64,000 bases of DNA from NCBI RefSeq assembly GCF_000275845.1, contig NW_006766890.1, forward strand, positions 499,042-563,041, read 5' to 3'. Shown piece by piece: positions 42,902 through 59,147 of the stretch. The position numbers were made by a program, and so were the translations under genes. Source of the DNA: Dichomitus squalens LYAD-421 SS1. Its lineage: Eukaryota > Basidiomycota > Agaricomycetes > Polyporales > Polyporaceae. The stretch's first letter is position 1; each line of letters begins with the position of its first letter. Below the pieces are notes generated by a model. It was not told where the DNA came from, did not search any database, and saw only the letters and a program-made list of their open reading frames with translations.

Positions 42902-44222
42902 ATGGCAAGCTTGTACCGCTCAAAATTGCCTGCTGGATGTCTCGATTTTGGTTATTCCAGCTCGGACTCGCGATCCCATATTCAACCCATAAATGTCTTG
43001 GTGCAGATCATCACGCTTTCCCAAGGACCAACGAGTTCTTCGGCTCCCCTGTATGTAATTACGTATCCCGATGTCAATCGCGCCTCATGCAGTCCTGAGG
43101 CCTAAGGAGAGAGGTATAGGCATCCGGACCGTTGCATATGATTATGAGGGAGTGCCGCCATCGGCATGCATATGACCAGGTTGCCCCCGAGATCCTCGTC
43201 GGTTTGTGGGCTATCCTATGTCCCGGTACAGAGTCTTATGATGGCACCGTGCAAACAGGAGCTACAAGGTTTGGGGATCACCGTTGTTTGGGCTCGGCAA
43301 GCTTGGACCTCGGACCCCAACGCTGTCATCGAGCCGTAGTCGCCGCGTGGTGAGCATAGACTGCATGGGACACGCCTGGGATTGAAGCAAGGGAGCGCGA
43401 CCTTCTTTGCGTACCGGGCATATTCGTAGTAGTCAGCGGTCTCGAACTCGGTAAGCTGGCTCAGAGAGGAGCTCGTCATCACAGTATGTCGCTTCTGTTC
43501 CCTGGGCTTGGCCCTGTAGATCATGATACTCACGCTGAGGATAAAGGCACCACCGGCGGCCTCCGATTCTGATCATGCCGGTTCAGCATTACACACAGCA
43601 GCATATGGCTCTTCCTCTCGATACAGCGGGGCTTCTAGTCTGCGGCGTGTCTCCCAGGTTTCCCTGCCACCGTCTTCGAGGTTTCATTCATGCAGGGAAG
43701 CCCGCTGTACTGCGCTCCTCGCAGATCCGGCAGGTGCAAGCAAGGCACAAGCGAACAAGAGTTCGCCCATACGCTAGAGAAGCTAGCTTAGCACGAGAGG
43801 CATTTAGCGGAGGTCAGTGCGCGAGATAGAATTATGGACAATCAACACTAGTGTAGCGGCGGACCAGGGGTCACTTATTTCATGAGCTCAAATGAATCGG
43901 ATATGAACGCTGACAGTTGCATTGTGGCTCCAGCCTTGCGCAGCACTGTCTCGCATCCATTCACACAGGCAGGAAATTATATGAGCGATAGGCGGACAAG
44001 GGTCAATTAAGCTACTCACTAGTGCGAAGAACCGTTTCAAGTCGCATGAGAAAATACAGGAAGATACCATATACACATAACTGCTCTCGACGACATTGCA
44101 TGGACACAGAGCATGCCTACAATAGTGCGTGAGTATGGCAGATCACTCCTGGCGGGTAATATTAGCCAGAACTACATGTGATCTACTAGGAGTCGTAAGG
44201 TGAGCATACTGTGGGCCTCAGA
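42902..44222. other. Spacer between C3H1 gene and CLASP 3' end
   Basis: No gene confidently called. On the minus strand around 43575-43360 there are two exon-like pieces (SEAAGGAFILS before a GTGAGT, and LTEFETADYYEYARYAKK after a CCAG) that could be joined in frame, but no start, stop or family can be given. Confidence 0.4.
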
Positions 44223-47200
44223 CTAAACGCGGCGCGGTGTGCTCAGACGGCCGTCAATCCTGCGCATCTCGCGTTCCAGTTTATCCATCGGGGACATCAC
44301 GGCCCCGCTGATGGGACCCCGCGCTCCATGTTTGTCAAACATGTACGTGAGAAGATTCTTCTTCTCGTCCGGAAGGCCATCGAGAAGCGTGAAGAGATGG
44401 GTCTCGTCGCGAAGGATCATCTGGGCAGCGATGGTCGCCGCGGTGGCGGCCTCGCGCACAGCCAGCGCACTCGTACCTGAGCTCTCCGTCAAGGCCTGTG
44501 GGAGAAGGGAAGGGAAGTCATCGACGAACAGACGATGATGAGTACGACGATCAGCTGACGCCCGGACAACCGCATGCGCGCAGAGAAAGTAACTTACCGA
44601 GATGAGGGTGAACCGTAATCGAGGTAATTCCTCTTCCAGCACCTCCGCTGGGAGACGCAGGAAAAATTTGCCAAGGGCGATCAGGCCGAAGGCATACGTG
44701 CCATCCCTAATCTCCGTGGTCGCCGAAGGAGGAAGGGGCGCATCCCGGAACGCACGCAGCGCCGCATGCAGGGTCGTCAGCCCATACACGGGTTCAATGC
44801 GACTCGTGAGCGTGTCTCGGAAGAAGTTGGTCGCTTGCATCACCTGCAAAGACGTAAGACGACTGCGTACCGCAAGCGCAGGACTGAACCCAAACCGACA
44901 GGGAGCACGTACGTTCATCTGCCCGCAGTATCTGATTTGCAGAAGCACGCCGAAAATGTCAGCTTCGCGCCCCTCGAGGAGAGGCGCCTGGTTCTCCAGC
45001 ATTTCCCACAAAACGATCAAGCCGTACTCTAGTTCTTCGGCATTCTAATTGAATCCATGAGAACGTCGCTATCAGCACTCACTCAAGTTCCGCGGCCACA
45101 CGTACGTACGCACCTTCAGAGGGTCCAAAAATCGGACCAATGCATTGAACAACTGATCGAACAGTCTATCCTGTGTCCAGTAAGCAGACTTACTCTGGGC
45201 TAGCTGCCGCGCAGATCCATCAAGCGGTGACGGAGTGAGAGGGGCGGAGAAAGCCGGGCTAACGGGTGAGAGCGACTCTATAACGGGATTCTGGATGCAC
45301 AGCTGGGCGAGCTTCGTGAGCACGGCGACGTCCGCGGTATCTTGCTCCAGCGCCGCAATGAACGACCTGAGGGTTTCCTCCCTATCCGGGGTCCCGCTGT
45401 CCTCGTGTGGTGTTGGCATCTTGAGCACTGGCAGCAGAGTGCATGAATCACGGATACATCAGCAAACACAATCAGAAACTGAACGGACAGACACCGCATT
45501 GCGGCGCGATGATGTGTACACTTACGCGCCATTCTCTTCGCCCACCACTGCCGCGCGCTGTCCCGGCCGTCAACCATCGAGAAGAGGGAAGACGATTTCC
45601 CATTGTAGGCCGGGCTGTCCTGGAACAGCGCCGCCCGCTGCATGATGATTGCGGCACTCCGTCTGTTGATTGGTGTCTTCGGGACTGTGGGAACGCTGCT
45701 CTCACTCTCACTGCTCGTCCTAGGTTTAGGCCTTCCACCCTGGCCCTCCCCATTGCGCAGCAAGAGGGCGGCCGGGAGCGGAGACGGATGCGCGTCCTCC
45801 TCTTCGGGCTCAACAAGCTCAAGCAGGCGTTCGGCCGCGCTCTCGGCCTGCTCCGCCCTCGCACGCATAGCATCTTCAACGATCGGTTGGGCGACGCCTG
45901 CCGGCGGCGAGCTTGTCCCTGTCGACAGCGCATTGGAAAACAGCGGCCGCTTGGACCCCGTGGACACGGGCGAGAACGAGTTTGCCTGCGAAGTTGATCG
46001 CGGTGCGGGCGGGTAAACCTCATACGGCGTGGAAAACGATATGAGGTTGACGGACTCGTCCATGTCCATATCTGAGTCGCTGTCTTCAGGCACGGGGATG
46101 TTCGTCGCCAAAAGCAGAGACTCCTCCTCGGACCCGGCGAGCTGGTGCAGGCCTGCTATAGATAGCGACTCACGATGGAAGACGGGCACTGCCGCCGCGC
46201 CAACTTTGGGCGGCCGTGGGGTTGGAGAGGCTGCAAGACTGGTGACGGGATGGACAGGAGACGCCGGTAACGCCGTCTCGACTGCCTTCCGGAACGTTGA
46301 GTTTGAAGTGGGAGGAGAAGGGCTCAGGGGCGTGCGTGGTGAGGACAGGCGCCGGTGGAATGTTTGGTCGGGTGTAGGCGACGGCGGCGAGCCGCTCTGA
46401 GCCTGCCTGGGAGGGCTCCGCGGGGTGCTTGTACTCGTGCTCAAGACTACATTGGCACTTGTTGACCGAGAGATTGTGCCGCCGGAAAGGATCCTGGATC
46501 TCGGCGGAGACGAGCGCGAAACAGGGGATGTAGCGCGGACAGCGCTGGTGGAGCTGCTCGTGGATAGCGCAGGGGAAGTCGGCCGTCTCGTTGGTGGCGA
46601 CGTCGCGCGGATTGTATGGGACGTCGACGTCGCCTGGTGTCTCAAGGATGGAGGCGCGGTCGCGATGGCTTTGGCTTTGGCTCGGCTAGCAGCAATTGCG
46701 GCCGCGACGCTGCTCTTCTTGGTCTTGGGCGGCGTCGTGACTGTGGCCAAGGCGGCTAGCGCGTCAGGGTTCGGACACGCCTTCTCCAACTGCTTGCGCG
46801 CCACCGATTCTAGGGAGTGCAGGATCGCAGTGCCACGCTCTGGCCAGATCCCATGGAAAATCCAAAAGACTTGCCGCGCACTGTCCCGCACCCCAGCATT
46901 GGCATCGCCGAGCGCCTTCTTGACAATCTTCTCGAGGTGATCGATGGCGCCGTGGCTCTCAATGGCATGAGCTGAGCGCGCGCCATGGACTTCCAGAAAT
47001 GTCTTCACGTGAGCAACAACATATGCGCGGGTGTTGATTGCCTTGTCTTGCAGCGTGTTCCAGAACAGGGGGAGGAGGGTCTTGGGCTGGGCCGACGTGT
47101 GCTGGATGAGAGTAGCGACAGTCGCCTGCGAGATCTGTGCCGCAATTTTCTTCGTGAGGTTCGCCATCCTGAGAAGATTGGTATACAGTAGGTCGCAGAA

Positions 47201-49169
47201 CGGGTCCAGTGCGGTGCCAAGGGCGATAGCGAGCTCGCTATAGAGTGCGCAAGTGTTCGCAGAGACCGTCGTACGCAGACTTGCCAGCTGATAGTGCGGT
47301 CATTCATTGTTGTATGTCAACAGATGCACGGTGTGGACCTCGACTACGGGACGTTGCTCACCGTTTTGAGCGAGGCCTCCATGAAACCATTCTTCAAGCC
47401 GTGCAGGAACGTGTCTGTATACCGTTCGTGGACATCTCCCTTCAACATACCGCGGACCCTCTGGATCGCGCGTTCGCGGTCGGCCCAGTTGTGTTCCGTC
47501 TCCTTTCCCTGTCGACCGGATGAAATAACGTGAGCGGGCCTATTTGCAAAGAGAGCATGAGTGAGCTTCTCCGGTGTTGCCAACTTACCTCAAACGGCCG
47601 TAGCATCGAAGCGAACTCGTTCTCAAGGTCGCGGCTCGAAGCAATCTGTCGTATAGAATCAACGGTGGGACGAGCAGGCCCTCCAGTCACCTTTCAGCAA
47701 GGAATCGACCAAAAATGCGCTGCTCACGTAGACAGCCTTCGCGTCGAATCCTGCACCGGCGGCGGCGGAAGGACCCTCTCCGGACGGGGACATCACCGCG
47801 GCGCGACTGGCTGGCCTGGGGATCTCACTACGTGCGTTCCCTTGACTGACCACGCGGGACATCGTGCCGCTAGCGGTACCAGCGACCGTGGGCCCAGGTC
47901 TCCTATTCATCAGTGCGATGCTCGGCGGGACGTACTCCCTGGCTGCCCCTGCGAGGTCCCCGTTCTCCGATCCGGCGTCGCTCAGCGTCCCAGGCGTGCT
48001 TGCCCCAGCACCCCCTGCGAGCACCCTGGCGAGGATGCCGTCCGCGATGGTCTTCCGGACGCCCTTCTTCGCCATCTCCTTCTTGAGGTCCGCGCGTGCG
48101 GCGTCGGTGGCCCCCGGCCCGGTGAACAGCTCGACGACGGACTGCTTCGCGCACTCGCGCACCGTCGGGTCCGTGTCCTCCATCGCGTCGACCAAGTGCG
48201 GCAGGTACGGGCGGAGCGGGAACAGGTGATGCGTGCGCCGCACGTGCACGAGTGTCAATATCGCCTGTAACGTAACCACATCCCGCGCGCACTGTTTCAG
48301 TCCCCAGCCCTCTTCCGCCATATAGGCAAAAACCAAATATCCCCGGACGGGCACGCACCTGTTCGCGCACCCGCGCAACCTTGCTCGTCATCCCGCCCTC
48401 GCGCAGGAACCGCTCGAAGAGGTGAAGAGGGCTCTCCGGGCCCTTCCCGTCACGCGACCGGCCCATGTGCGAGCCCGTGCTGCCCGCCCGGAACGCGAAC
48501 CCGCCCATGACGACGAGGGTCTCGCGCGCCTTCTCCCTCGCACGCTCCCGGCTGTCTCCCAGGCGGTCGACGACGCCCCCGCCCGCGGGCATGAGCTGCG
48601 TGAGCACCTGCCGGAGGGCGTGTGCGTCCACCGGAGACGACGTGGCGGACGACGTCGACGCGGCGGGCGAGGTCGACGAGGACGGCAGCGGGATCTGCGC
48701 AGGGTGGCGCGTCACGAGCAGCGGGATGCACGGAGGGAGGGCCGAGAGCGTCGCAGTGGTTAGGTGTTGGTTCGAGATGCGCAGGCACGCCTTCAGGACT
48801 TGCACGAGTGCGTCGGGGTCCGGGATCTGCGAGTCGTCGCGTCGACGTCGATGTCGGCATGATGCACACGGGCTCGGGGGTACGGTGAATGCTCACCTCG
48901 GTGCCCGCCTCGAACTCGGCCTGGAGCTTCGTAATAGCGTCGACCTTCGCGTCGATATCTGCATTCAGGTTTCGTTCGAGTGCGAGACGCAGCCAGACGA
49001 CCGTGCACACCGCAAACGCGTGTATGCGCGCGAGGACGCGAGAACCATACCAGCAGGCACGTCAGATGAAAGCTCCCGGTGCGCGCACGAACACGAGAAG
49101 GGTGAACATGAACGGACCGTTTGATTTAGCGCATTGGTTCACGAGCCGCCGCACGGGCGAGTCGTCCAT
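44223..49169 (-). CDS. CLASP / Stu1-type microtubule plus-end protein with TOG domains
   Basis: CLASPs bind tubulin through TOG arrays and stabilise microtubules at kinetochores and the cortex. ATG at 49169 gives MDDSPVRRLVNQCAKSN; a 159-nt intron (donor 49117, acceptor before 48958) joins DIDAKVDAITKLQAEFEAGTE, the first TOG helix. HEAT-like segments follow: DALVQVLKACLRISNQHLTT, TLVVMGGFAFR, REGGMTSKVARVREQ, PLRPYLPHLVDAMEDTDPTVRECAK. After a linker comes the second TOG: SSRDLENEFASMLRPFE, ETEHNWADRERAIQRVRGML, ANLTKKIAAQISQATVATLIQ, NTRAYVVAHVKTFLEVH. A long Ser/Pro-rich basic region with many SPxR-type sites and acidic patches follows, then a C-terminal helical domain ending MDKLEREMRRIDGRLSTPRRV, TAG 44225-44223. 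Several introns in 44.4-45.5 and 47.3-48.4 kb are placed approximately. Overall domain order fits CLASP/Stu1. Confidence 0.9.
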
Positions 49170-50768
49170 CGTCTTCGTAGTGTCTCCCCGAGGTCGTGGA
49201 AAGGCGTGTCGGTCGTGGTCTATAGTACGTGGGCGTGTCTCCCGTGGTGGCGGTCGAAGCTGGCAGTGCTGGACGTCGACAGAGAACCAGTGAGAACCTC
49301 GTGAGGATCGCGACGTCGGTGCTCAACTCGCACTCGCGGAGTCCGCAATCGCCCTACACCAGCCGAGGCGCCCGAGCGCCTCCGTCACGTGCCGACCCAT
49401 CTGTGACTCACGTTACCCGTTGTTACCACACATAACAGTCACATGTGATCCCAGGAAGGGTCACGGCAACTGACGTCACAGAGTAACGATCTACACTGGG
49501 AGTCACATCTGGGAGCATTTTGCTTCCGCGAGCGAGCGACGATTGGCCAGAAACTGTAAATCTCGCGCCAGATCTGGGGTCCTAGGGTATACCAATTCGC
49601 TATCTCGTTGCCTAGACGCCCTTCCCCAACGGTCGCAGACTCACTTATACTTAAAGTTTCTCCGGGGTGATGCACTACGCCCGCCAGCCCAGCCAAACAC
49701 CGATCACGCCAAGCGGGGGGTCATGCAGACGTTGCGACGCAGATGCGACACCATCCAATGAGGAGAGAAGGGTATATGAATTGCGCGAAACTGTATCAGG
49801 TGGATGTATATACGGGGGAATTGCGGACGAGATCGACACGAAACCAGAGAATAAAAATGTTACACAGAGCGAGCAAAGGTAAAGACCACGGCGGGCGCAA
49901 GGAAGCCGGACGCGCGGACGAGCGAGCGAGAAATACAGCGAGGACGGAAGAAGTACTACACGGAAAGCGACAGACTAGCGACATAGCAGACTGGAGACAT
50001 ATGAGACATGTAATGCTGACAGGAATGGCACCGAGGCGATGCACGAGCAGGAATGGGAACGAAAGCAGACGTACATCATGCACGACGGCCGGCGACAGAT
50101 GGGATGGGGGATGGACGGATGGCGGGAGAACGGTTGGAAAGGTCCGCAGAGATACTATGCAACTGAGATTAACAGCCTAGTCCGTCAACGCCCGACCCGA
50201 ACAGAAAAACGTAAACAGAAGCGTCCGATGCGCATATCAGAACGATGTGCGGGAGGCGCCGTGAGACTGGTAGACGCTGCGCCCATGTCACCGGACCGGC
50301 GCCACTGCAAACAGCATCGCACAGGCAGCAACCATACGGCCATGGGCAACACGGGCAAGTCGCCGTGCGATGACATCTGATCCTGCAGATACTCGCCGAC
50401 GATGGCTGATGCTGGCGCGGGCAAGACCATAACATGCAAGCCCAGCCACCATCACACCACCTCGCGAGCTGACCAGATCATCGAGTCCCACGTAGCCGCC
50501 CATTTCCTTTTTGAGAACCCCTTCCTATCCCCTATGCGAGACTATCCACAACGTTCGTCGGCGTCCGAGTAGAAGCGATGACGGAGGAAACGCGAGAGAG
50601 CGAGGCAAGCAAGCAAGATCACATAGAGTTAATGATTCCGAGCCGAGAGCCGAGACGTCTATGGAGTGAAGCAGGGAGGGCGAGAGCGCGCATGTACGGG
50701 GGAAGCATCCGAACGCCGGTCCAGGGCGAGAAGAACGAAGTCGAGGCACCAGGGTAGGAGTCGACGAT
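49170..50768. other. Spacer between CLASP 5' end and HSF-domain gene 3' end
   Basis: CLASP promoter followed by a purine-rich stretch (49.7-50.7 kb, plus strand) with no recognisable gene. Confidence 0.5.
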
Positions 50769-52942
50769 CTACATCTCGTTCTTAGCGTACTGCGGGAGGT
50801 GTTCGTTCATCGGGACGAAGCCGTAGTCGGGTGAATCTGAGTGCGCGAACCGATGTCAGTCATTTCGTTCGCTCGTAGATCGCACAGATGCGCCCCGACG
50901 TCTTCAAATGGGGGGAGCATGCAGGCGAGACCGCACCGAGTGAAGTAGACTCACTCACATCGGGTGATATCCGCCTCGGCTGCGCCATTGCCATACCCGT
51001 CCGCCGCTGGGGTGTTGGCCGCAGAACTAGTCGTGCTGAGCGACGACGCACTCGTCGACGGCCGTACACTCCTGGAACCGGGAACGCCATACATGCCATT
51101 GCCTTGGTTCTGCTCGTCAACCGCGTAGGCGAAGTCCCCTTGCGCGGGATTGAAGCTGTAGTTGTCGACGGAGGGGAGCTGAATCATGCTCCGCACACGA
51201 GGAATCCCGCTATTGCCCGCGTGGTCTTCTGCAGGGTGCGGAGACGTCGAAGGACGCTGAGACGGGTGCTCAGAGTACGGCGATGGGTAAGGCGACATCG
51301 CCTGGCTGTGCCGCCGCTCACGACGGACGCTCAGCGAGCTCCCGTTCGCATACGACTTCGATGAGGGCGGACGAGATGATGACGGGCTCATGGGACGGTG
51401 ATGTCCCGAGCTAGGCCGTGAGTAGTCGTGGCCGCCGAAGTGGTGCGCGCTCTGGTCCTCGTAGGGCGTCGGCAGAGATGACATGGACGACGCTGAGTAG
51501 CCGGAGGTCGGCCGACTATCAGGGGACACCGGTCCAGCGCTGTGGTGGTTTCGGCTCAACGGGGCATAGGAAGACGTGTAAGTGTTTATGGCAGCAGGTT
51601 GAGGGCGAGAAGAGCCCGAATAACCGCTAGCAAGACTTGTGCTGCTCGCCGTAGGGTTCAAGAGGCTCGAGAGGGAACCGGTAGAGTGCGCGCTCGGCGC
51701 GCCGGATGAGAAAGACCAGTTACTCTGCTGGTCAGAGTACTGGTATTGCGAAGAAGGGGACGGAAGAATCATCGTATCACGTCCGGAGGAAGAATAACTC
51801 ATGGAGCCGAATGCAGAGGACTGGGTATCTTCAGTAGGGGTAACCGGGTGCAGGGTATGAGAGGAGTGCGAATACATGCCACCGTGTGACGAAAGCGGCG
51901 GATCGGAAGGGACATTCAAGGGAGGCAGAGTAGAGCGAGGGTAGCTAGCACCCCAGCCAGCAGCGCCAGGCTGGTTAAGCGGCGTAAAAGAGCCAGGGGC
52001 AGAGAATCCCCGCGAGCGACCACCTTTGTTGTAAGGTGATAAATCACCCGAAGGCATGGAAAATGGCATGGCACCCGTACCAATCGCAGAACGCGGTGGT
52101 GGTATTTGGGGAACATCGTTGGTCTGTTTACGCGGTTTGGGGAGACGAGGGGGCACGCGACGCTTGAAGTTCGCGACGACCTCCGGAGGCGAGTGCCTGT
52201 TGAGGGTAGGGTGCGCTAGAAAAGGCAAAAAGGTCAGAATAACCATAGCTAGCGGTGATTCCGCGGAAGCGGTGTGAGTGCGCGGAAGCGGAACTCACAC
52301 CAGGTGCTGGCGTCGGGATCGTCGATAGCCGGGTCCACGTTGCGAAGATTGACCTTGCGCATGAAGCCATAAATCTGAGCACACGCGGATGAGCGTCAGG
52401 GTCGCAAAGAATCGGAGAACGCATTGACAGTGAGGAAGCAAAGACTTACGTTTAGTTGCCGAGAGAAAGAAGCAAAGCGCGACTGGCGGTAAACGCTGGG
52501 CAGGACATGGAGGGCGAGTTGCTCTGGTCGCTCGACGATGATATGCTCTCCAGCTGGGTCCCAGCGAATCATGTGATGATTCTCCGGGCGCTCGAGGAGA
52601 CTGCACGCAGGGTGAGTCGGGAGAACACGAGAGGAGACGCGTCTGGACGACTTACGCGTAGAGCTTGGTGAGGAACGTTGCTTGGGGCTTTGCAGGCTGC
52701 TGCTGGGGCGCGCCGTCTTTTGATACGGAGGCATCCTCCTGCTTGGGAGATTGGGAGTCGCGAGGTGAGGGCTGGGAGGAGGCGTCGGTGGAGTGGCCCT
52801 CGGGGATGGACTGCTGAGAGGGGAGAAGCTGAGGCGGGTAGACGATGTTGGAGGGTGCGGAGAGCTGGTACTGGGGGTCGTTGCGGGCGGGGTAGGAGGA
52901 GCGGGAGGGGTAGGCGGACTGAGGATAGAGGTCTGCCGACAT
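50769..52942 (-). CDS. HSF-type DNA-binding domain transcription factor
   Basis: ATG at 52942 begins MSADLYPQSAYPSR, a Pro/Ser/Gln-rich N-terminus, then a winged-helix HSF domain assembled from three exons: FLTKLYALLERPENHHMIRWDPAGEHIIVERPEQLALHVL, RQSRFASFSRQLN, IYGFMRKVNLRNVDPAIDDPDASTW, and SHPTLNRHSPPEVVANFKRRVPP. Helix 3 (SFSRQLNIYGFMRKV) matches the HSF recognition helix. The downstream 400 residues are a Ser/Pro/Tyr-rich disordered region with no visible leucine-zipper trimerisation repeats, so it is closer to Sfl1/Mga1/Prr1-like HSF-domain regulators than to canonical Hsf1. The last intron joins R to YSPDYGFVPMNEHLPQYAKNEM, TAG 50771-50769. Targets unknown. Confidence 0.88.
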
Positions 52943-55848
52943 GGCGGGCGGGGATGTGGAAGGGCAAGAGGGAATCGAATATGAAGGGCACGAGGCGGAC
53001 TTGAGAAGGTCGGAGGGAGGGACTTCTCTTGTCAGAAGGAGGGGATGGGAGAACGAGGGCAGAGGAACGCAACGCAACACTTTTAGGGCAGATCCAGAGC
53101 TCGAGCAATGGATTCGATGGGCCGCGCAGAAAAGGAAGCCCGAGCGGTGGACTTAGTTTCCTCGACCGACCGGTCATCATCTGCGCCCTGCAGTCCCCGG
53201 GGGCCGACGGCTGGCCAGTCACACATCGGTCGAATAGAGTTCGCTGCCAGTCACCGCGTCCTTCCAGAAATCCCCCGGCGATGGATCCAGTCAGAGCCTC
53301 TGATCGAACACCCCCGTCTATATCCGGACGAGCTCGTCGGCAAGTGCCCGTCCGCATGCCGTACGCGACTCCATTCCTGCTGACAAAGCCGTGCTCGCCC
53401 ATGGCATCTGCCCTGCTCGCTCTGTCCTCTTGTCGTCTGCCAGCGAGCAGCCGCGCCCTCTGACCCGCTCGAGGCCCTCCAAGCGGCATCTCGGCTGCCC
53501 TCCCCCGCCCGCCCCATTGGCCGATCGCCATTCGAGGGTGGTCCCTCAACCTTCACGGGCTCCCACGATCTCCATCCACCCTAGTCCCAATCTGGCACCA
53601 CGCTCTCCCCGATCACCTGTGTAAGTACCTACCTGCACAGCTTTCGCCCACCGACGCCGGTAGCGCCCGCCTCCCACTGCGACCAGCTCCGCCCAAAGCA
53701 CGTCCCGCCCCCACCCACCACCGCGAGCGGGAGGCCCTCTTCTTGGCTGCCGCCGGCTATCTGCGATCTCTCTCCGACGCGCGCATCCCGACGCTGCCAC
53801 GCTGCCGACGCTGCCGTCACGCGCACCAGTCACTTAGCCTGTAGCCTCGCCCGCCTACTCGCTTCTACTTACGCCACAAAGCCGTCGCTCCTCCCCCGCC
53901 GCGTGTCTATCTTCTTTCCCATATTCGTCACTCCTCTCAGACTCCTCCAGCACCTCCACAGCGCCTGCAGCCTTCCTCCGGACATATATCAGCCTAGCAC
54001 TGCTCTCCTCTTAATACATCTCTGTATCCATCTTCATACTCATTTGCGCCCTCCATGTCCTCGGAGCACGCGCAGCACCGTGCCACACAGGACCCTGCCC
54101 CGGGCAGTGGTGTGATATGGTATAGATATGCTGATCGTCCATCCCCCCCGTCTCTCCATCCCGCCGGCACACATATGCGCCGCGCCCGCGCTGCGGACGT
54201 AATTGACAGCGACGGCCACGCTGCAATCAGTCCCCCCAATAGAGTTCAGCCCTTATCCCTTGAAACGCTGCAACGTGCCATTTTCCGCTCTTGTGCCGTT
54301 ATAGGCCCCGAGGGGCAGGAAGTCCCCGGCCTAACGGACGCTGATGAGGCGCGTGTGCACAGAGACAGAGATACGCACAGCTCGGAGGAGGGGGAGGGGC
54401 GAAGGGGGTCAAAGTCAAATGGGGCGTGCCAGCTTCCAGGGGCCCACTCCTCGCGCTCGCGGCCGGCACGTCTTGAGAACGGCGCGTCCAGGAGAGCACC
54501 AGCGAGCAGGCAAGGTTTGTTCGCTCACAGTGCCGCCCTGCACCGGATGCGGTGCGCAGGTTCTCCCAATCGCAATCGCACCGCGGACGCGGACCTGGAG
54601 CGGAGTTGAGATGATGGAAACGGGAACGTGCGTCGACGCTACGCGAGCGAAACCTTCTTGATATTCATTTTGGCTGCTACTACTTCCACCCATGGTAACA
54701 TCGTCCGGAAGAAACATGTATCCAGGAAAGCAGAACGAGAAAATTACCGGGCCCGAACTCGTAACCTAGATGGCGGTGGTCTATAGGTGGCCGGAGAGAA
54801 GGGGAGGCACGAGAATCAACGCACTAGTAGGAACCGCCATCGTCAAGGTGGTGGAGGAAGGACGGAACAGACGAGGGGTAACGAGGAATGATGTACAAGG
54901 TGACGAGCACAGTCAGCAGGTGGTAGTGGGGAATAGGGAGACCCTGAGTTAGTGATTTTACGTGTACGGTATGCGTTTGGATGAGATGAATGGAAACAAT
55001 ATATGAAGCGTGGACGTGTGCATGGGTGGATATGCGTGTGGTTGATGGTACAAATGGGCAGTGAGAGAGTAACCGAACGAGCGAGGTGACAAACGAATGG
55101 ACGACGCAGGGCGAAGATGATGTTACACGCTTGGAAGTTGGGGATGATGCGAGGACATAGTGGGGACGACGAAGGAGACCCAAAAGCAATCAAAAACGTC
55201 CGAGCCAGCCATGCGTCATGAACACCCAGCGCGAGCGATGCGCCGACTGTTCAGGCACACGACTGGCAGTCTACCCAAACGTGCGACGAGGAATGATGAA
55301 TGATGCTAGAAAGGTGCGTCAAGGAGCCCGGACAAGTGCGCAACGCAGACATATACAATAAGCGATAACAGACAACGCGAAACGATAGCGGCAGGGGTGG
55401 GCGATATGATAGGGAGCGAGAACGGAGCAACGAGTAGAGCGTGCGTTGTAGTTGCGCGTGTGAGATCGATCATGAGAGCAAGTCCCGAGCCGCCCGGAGT
55501 CGGAGAGATGTCGAGTGATGAGGGGTATGAGGGAGTTGAATGATGCAAGCGCTGTCGTCCATGTCACCGAGCCAGCCGAAAGGTTGGTATGGTTTGGATC
55601 GAGACATTGACAGCGCTCCGATCCAGCCTAGCGCATGAGGCACGCGGGAGGCCGATCGGTTCATGCTGGACGCCTTCCGGTGACCAAATCAAAGAGCCTA
55701 GGACGACCGGCAATCTTGAACCCGCGACAGCGGCGCAAGCCTCCAATAGATAGGGACATTCCACTCCGACCACCAGCGACGCCAGCAGACTGCTCGCGTT
55801 CAACGACCTCGCAGCATGCACCTGAACGAAGGCGCGCGCCGCACGGTG
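52943..55848. other. 5' region of HSF-domain gene and 3' region of kinase gene
   Basis: About 2.9 kb. The part next to 52943 is the HSF gene's promoter/5' UTR. CT-rich plus-strand sequence runs 53.6-54.05 kb and purine-rich sequence 54.3-55.6 kb. A 184-codon frame at 54055-54609 has no motif and biased composition, so it is not called. Confidence 0.45.

Positions 55849-59147
<3,299 letters not shown>

Noticed and set aside
54055..54609. 184-codon plus-strand frame
   Set aside because: No family features, no promoter or intron logic, and purine-rich composition continuing outside the frame.
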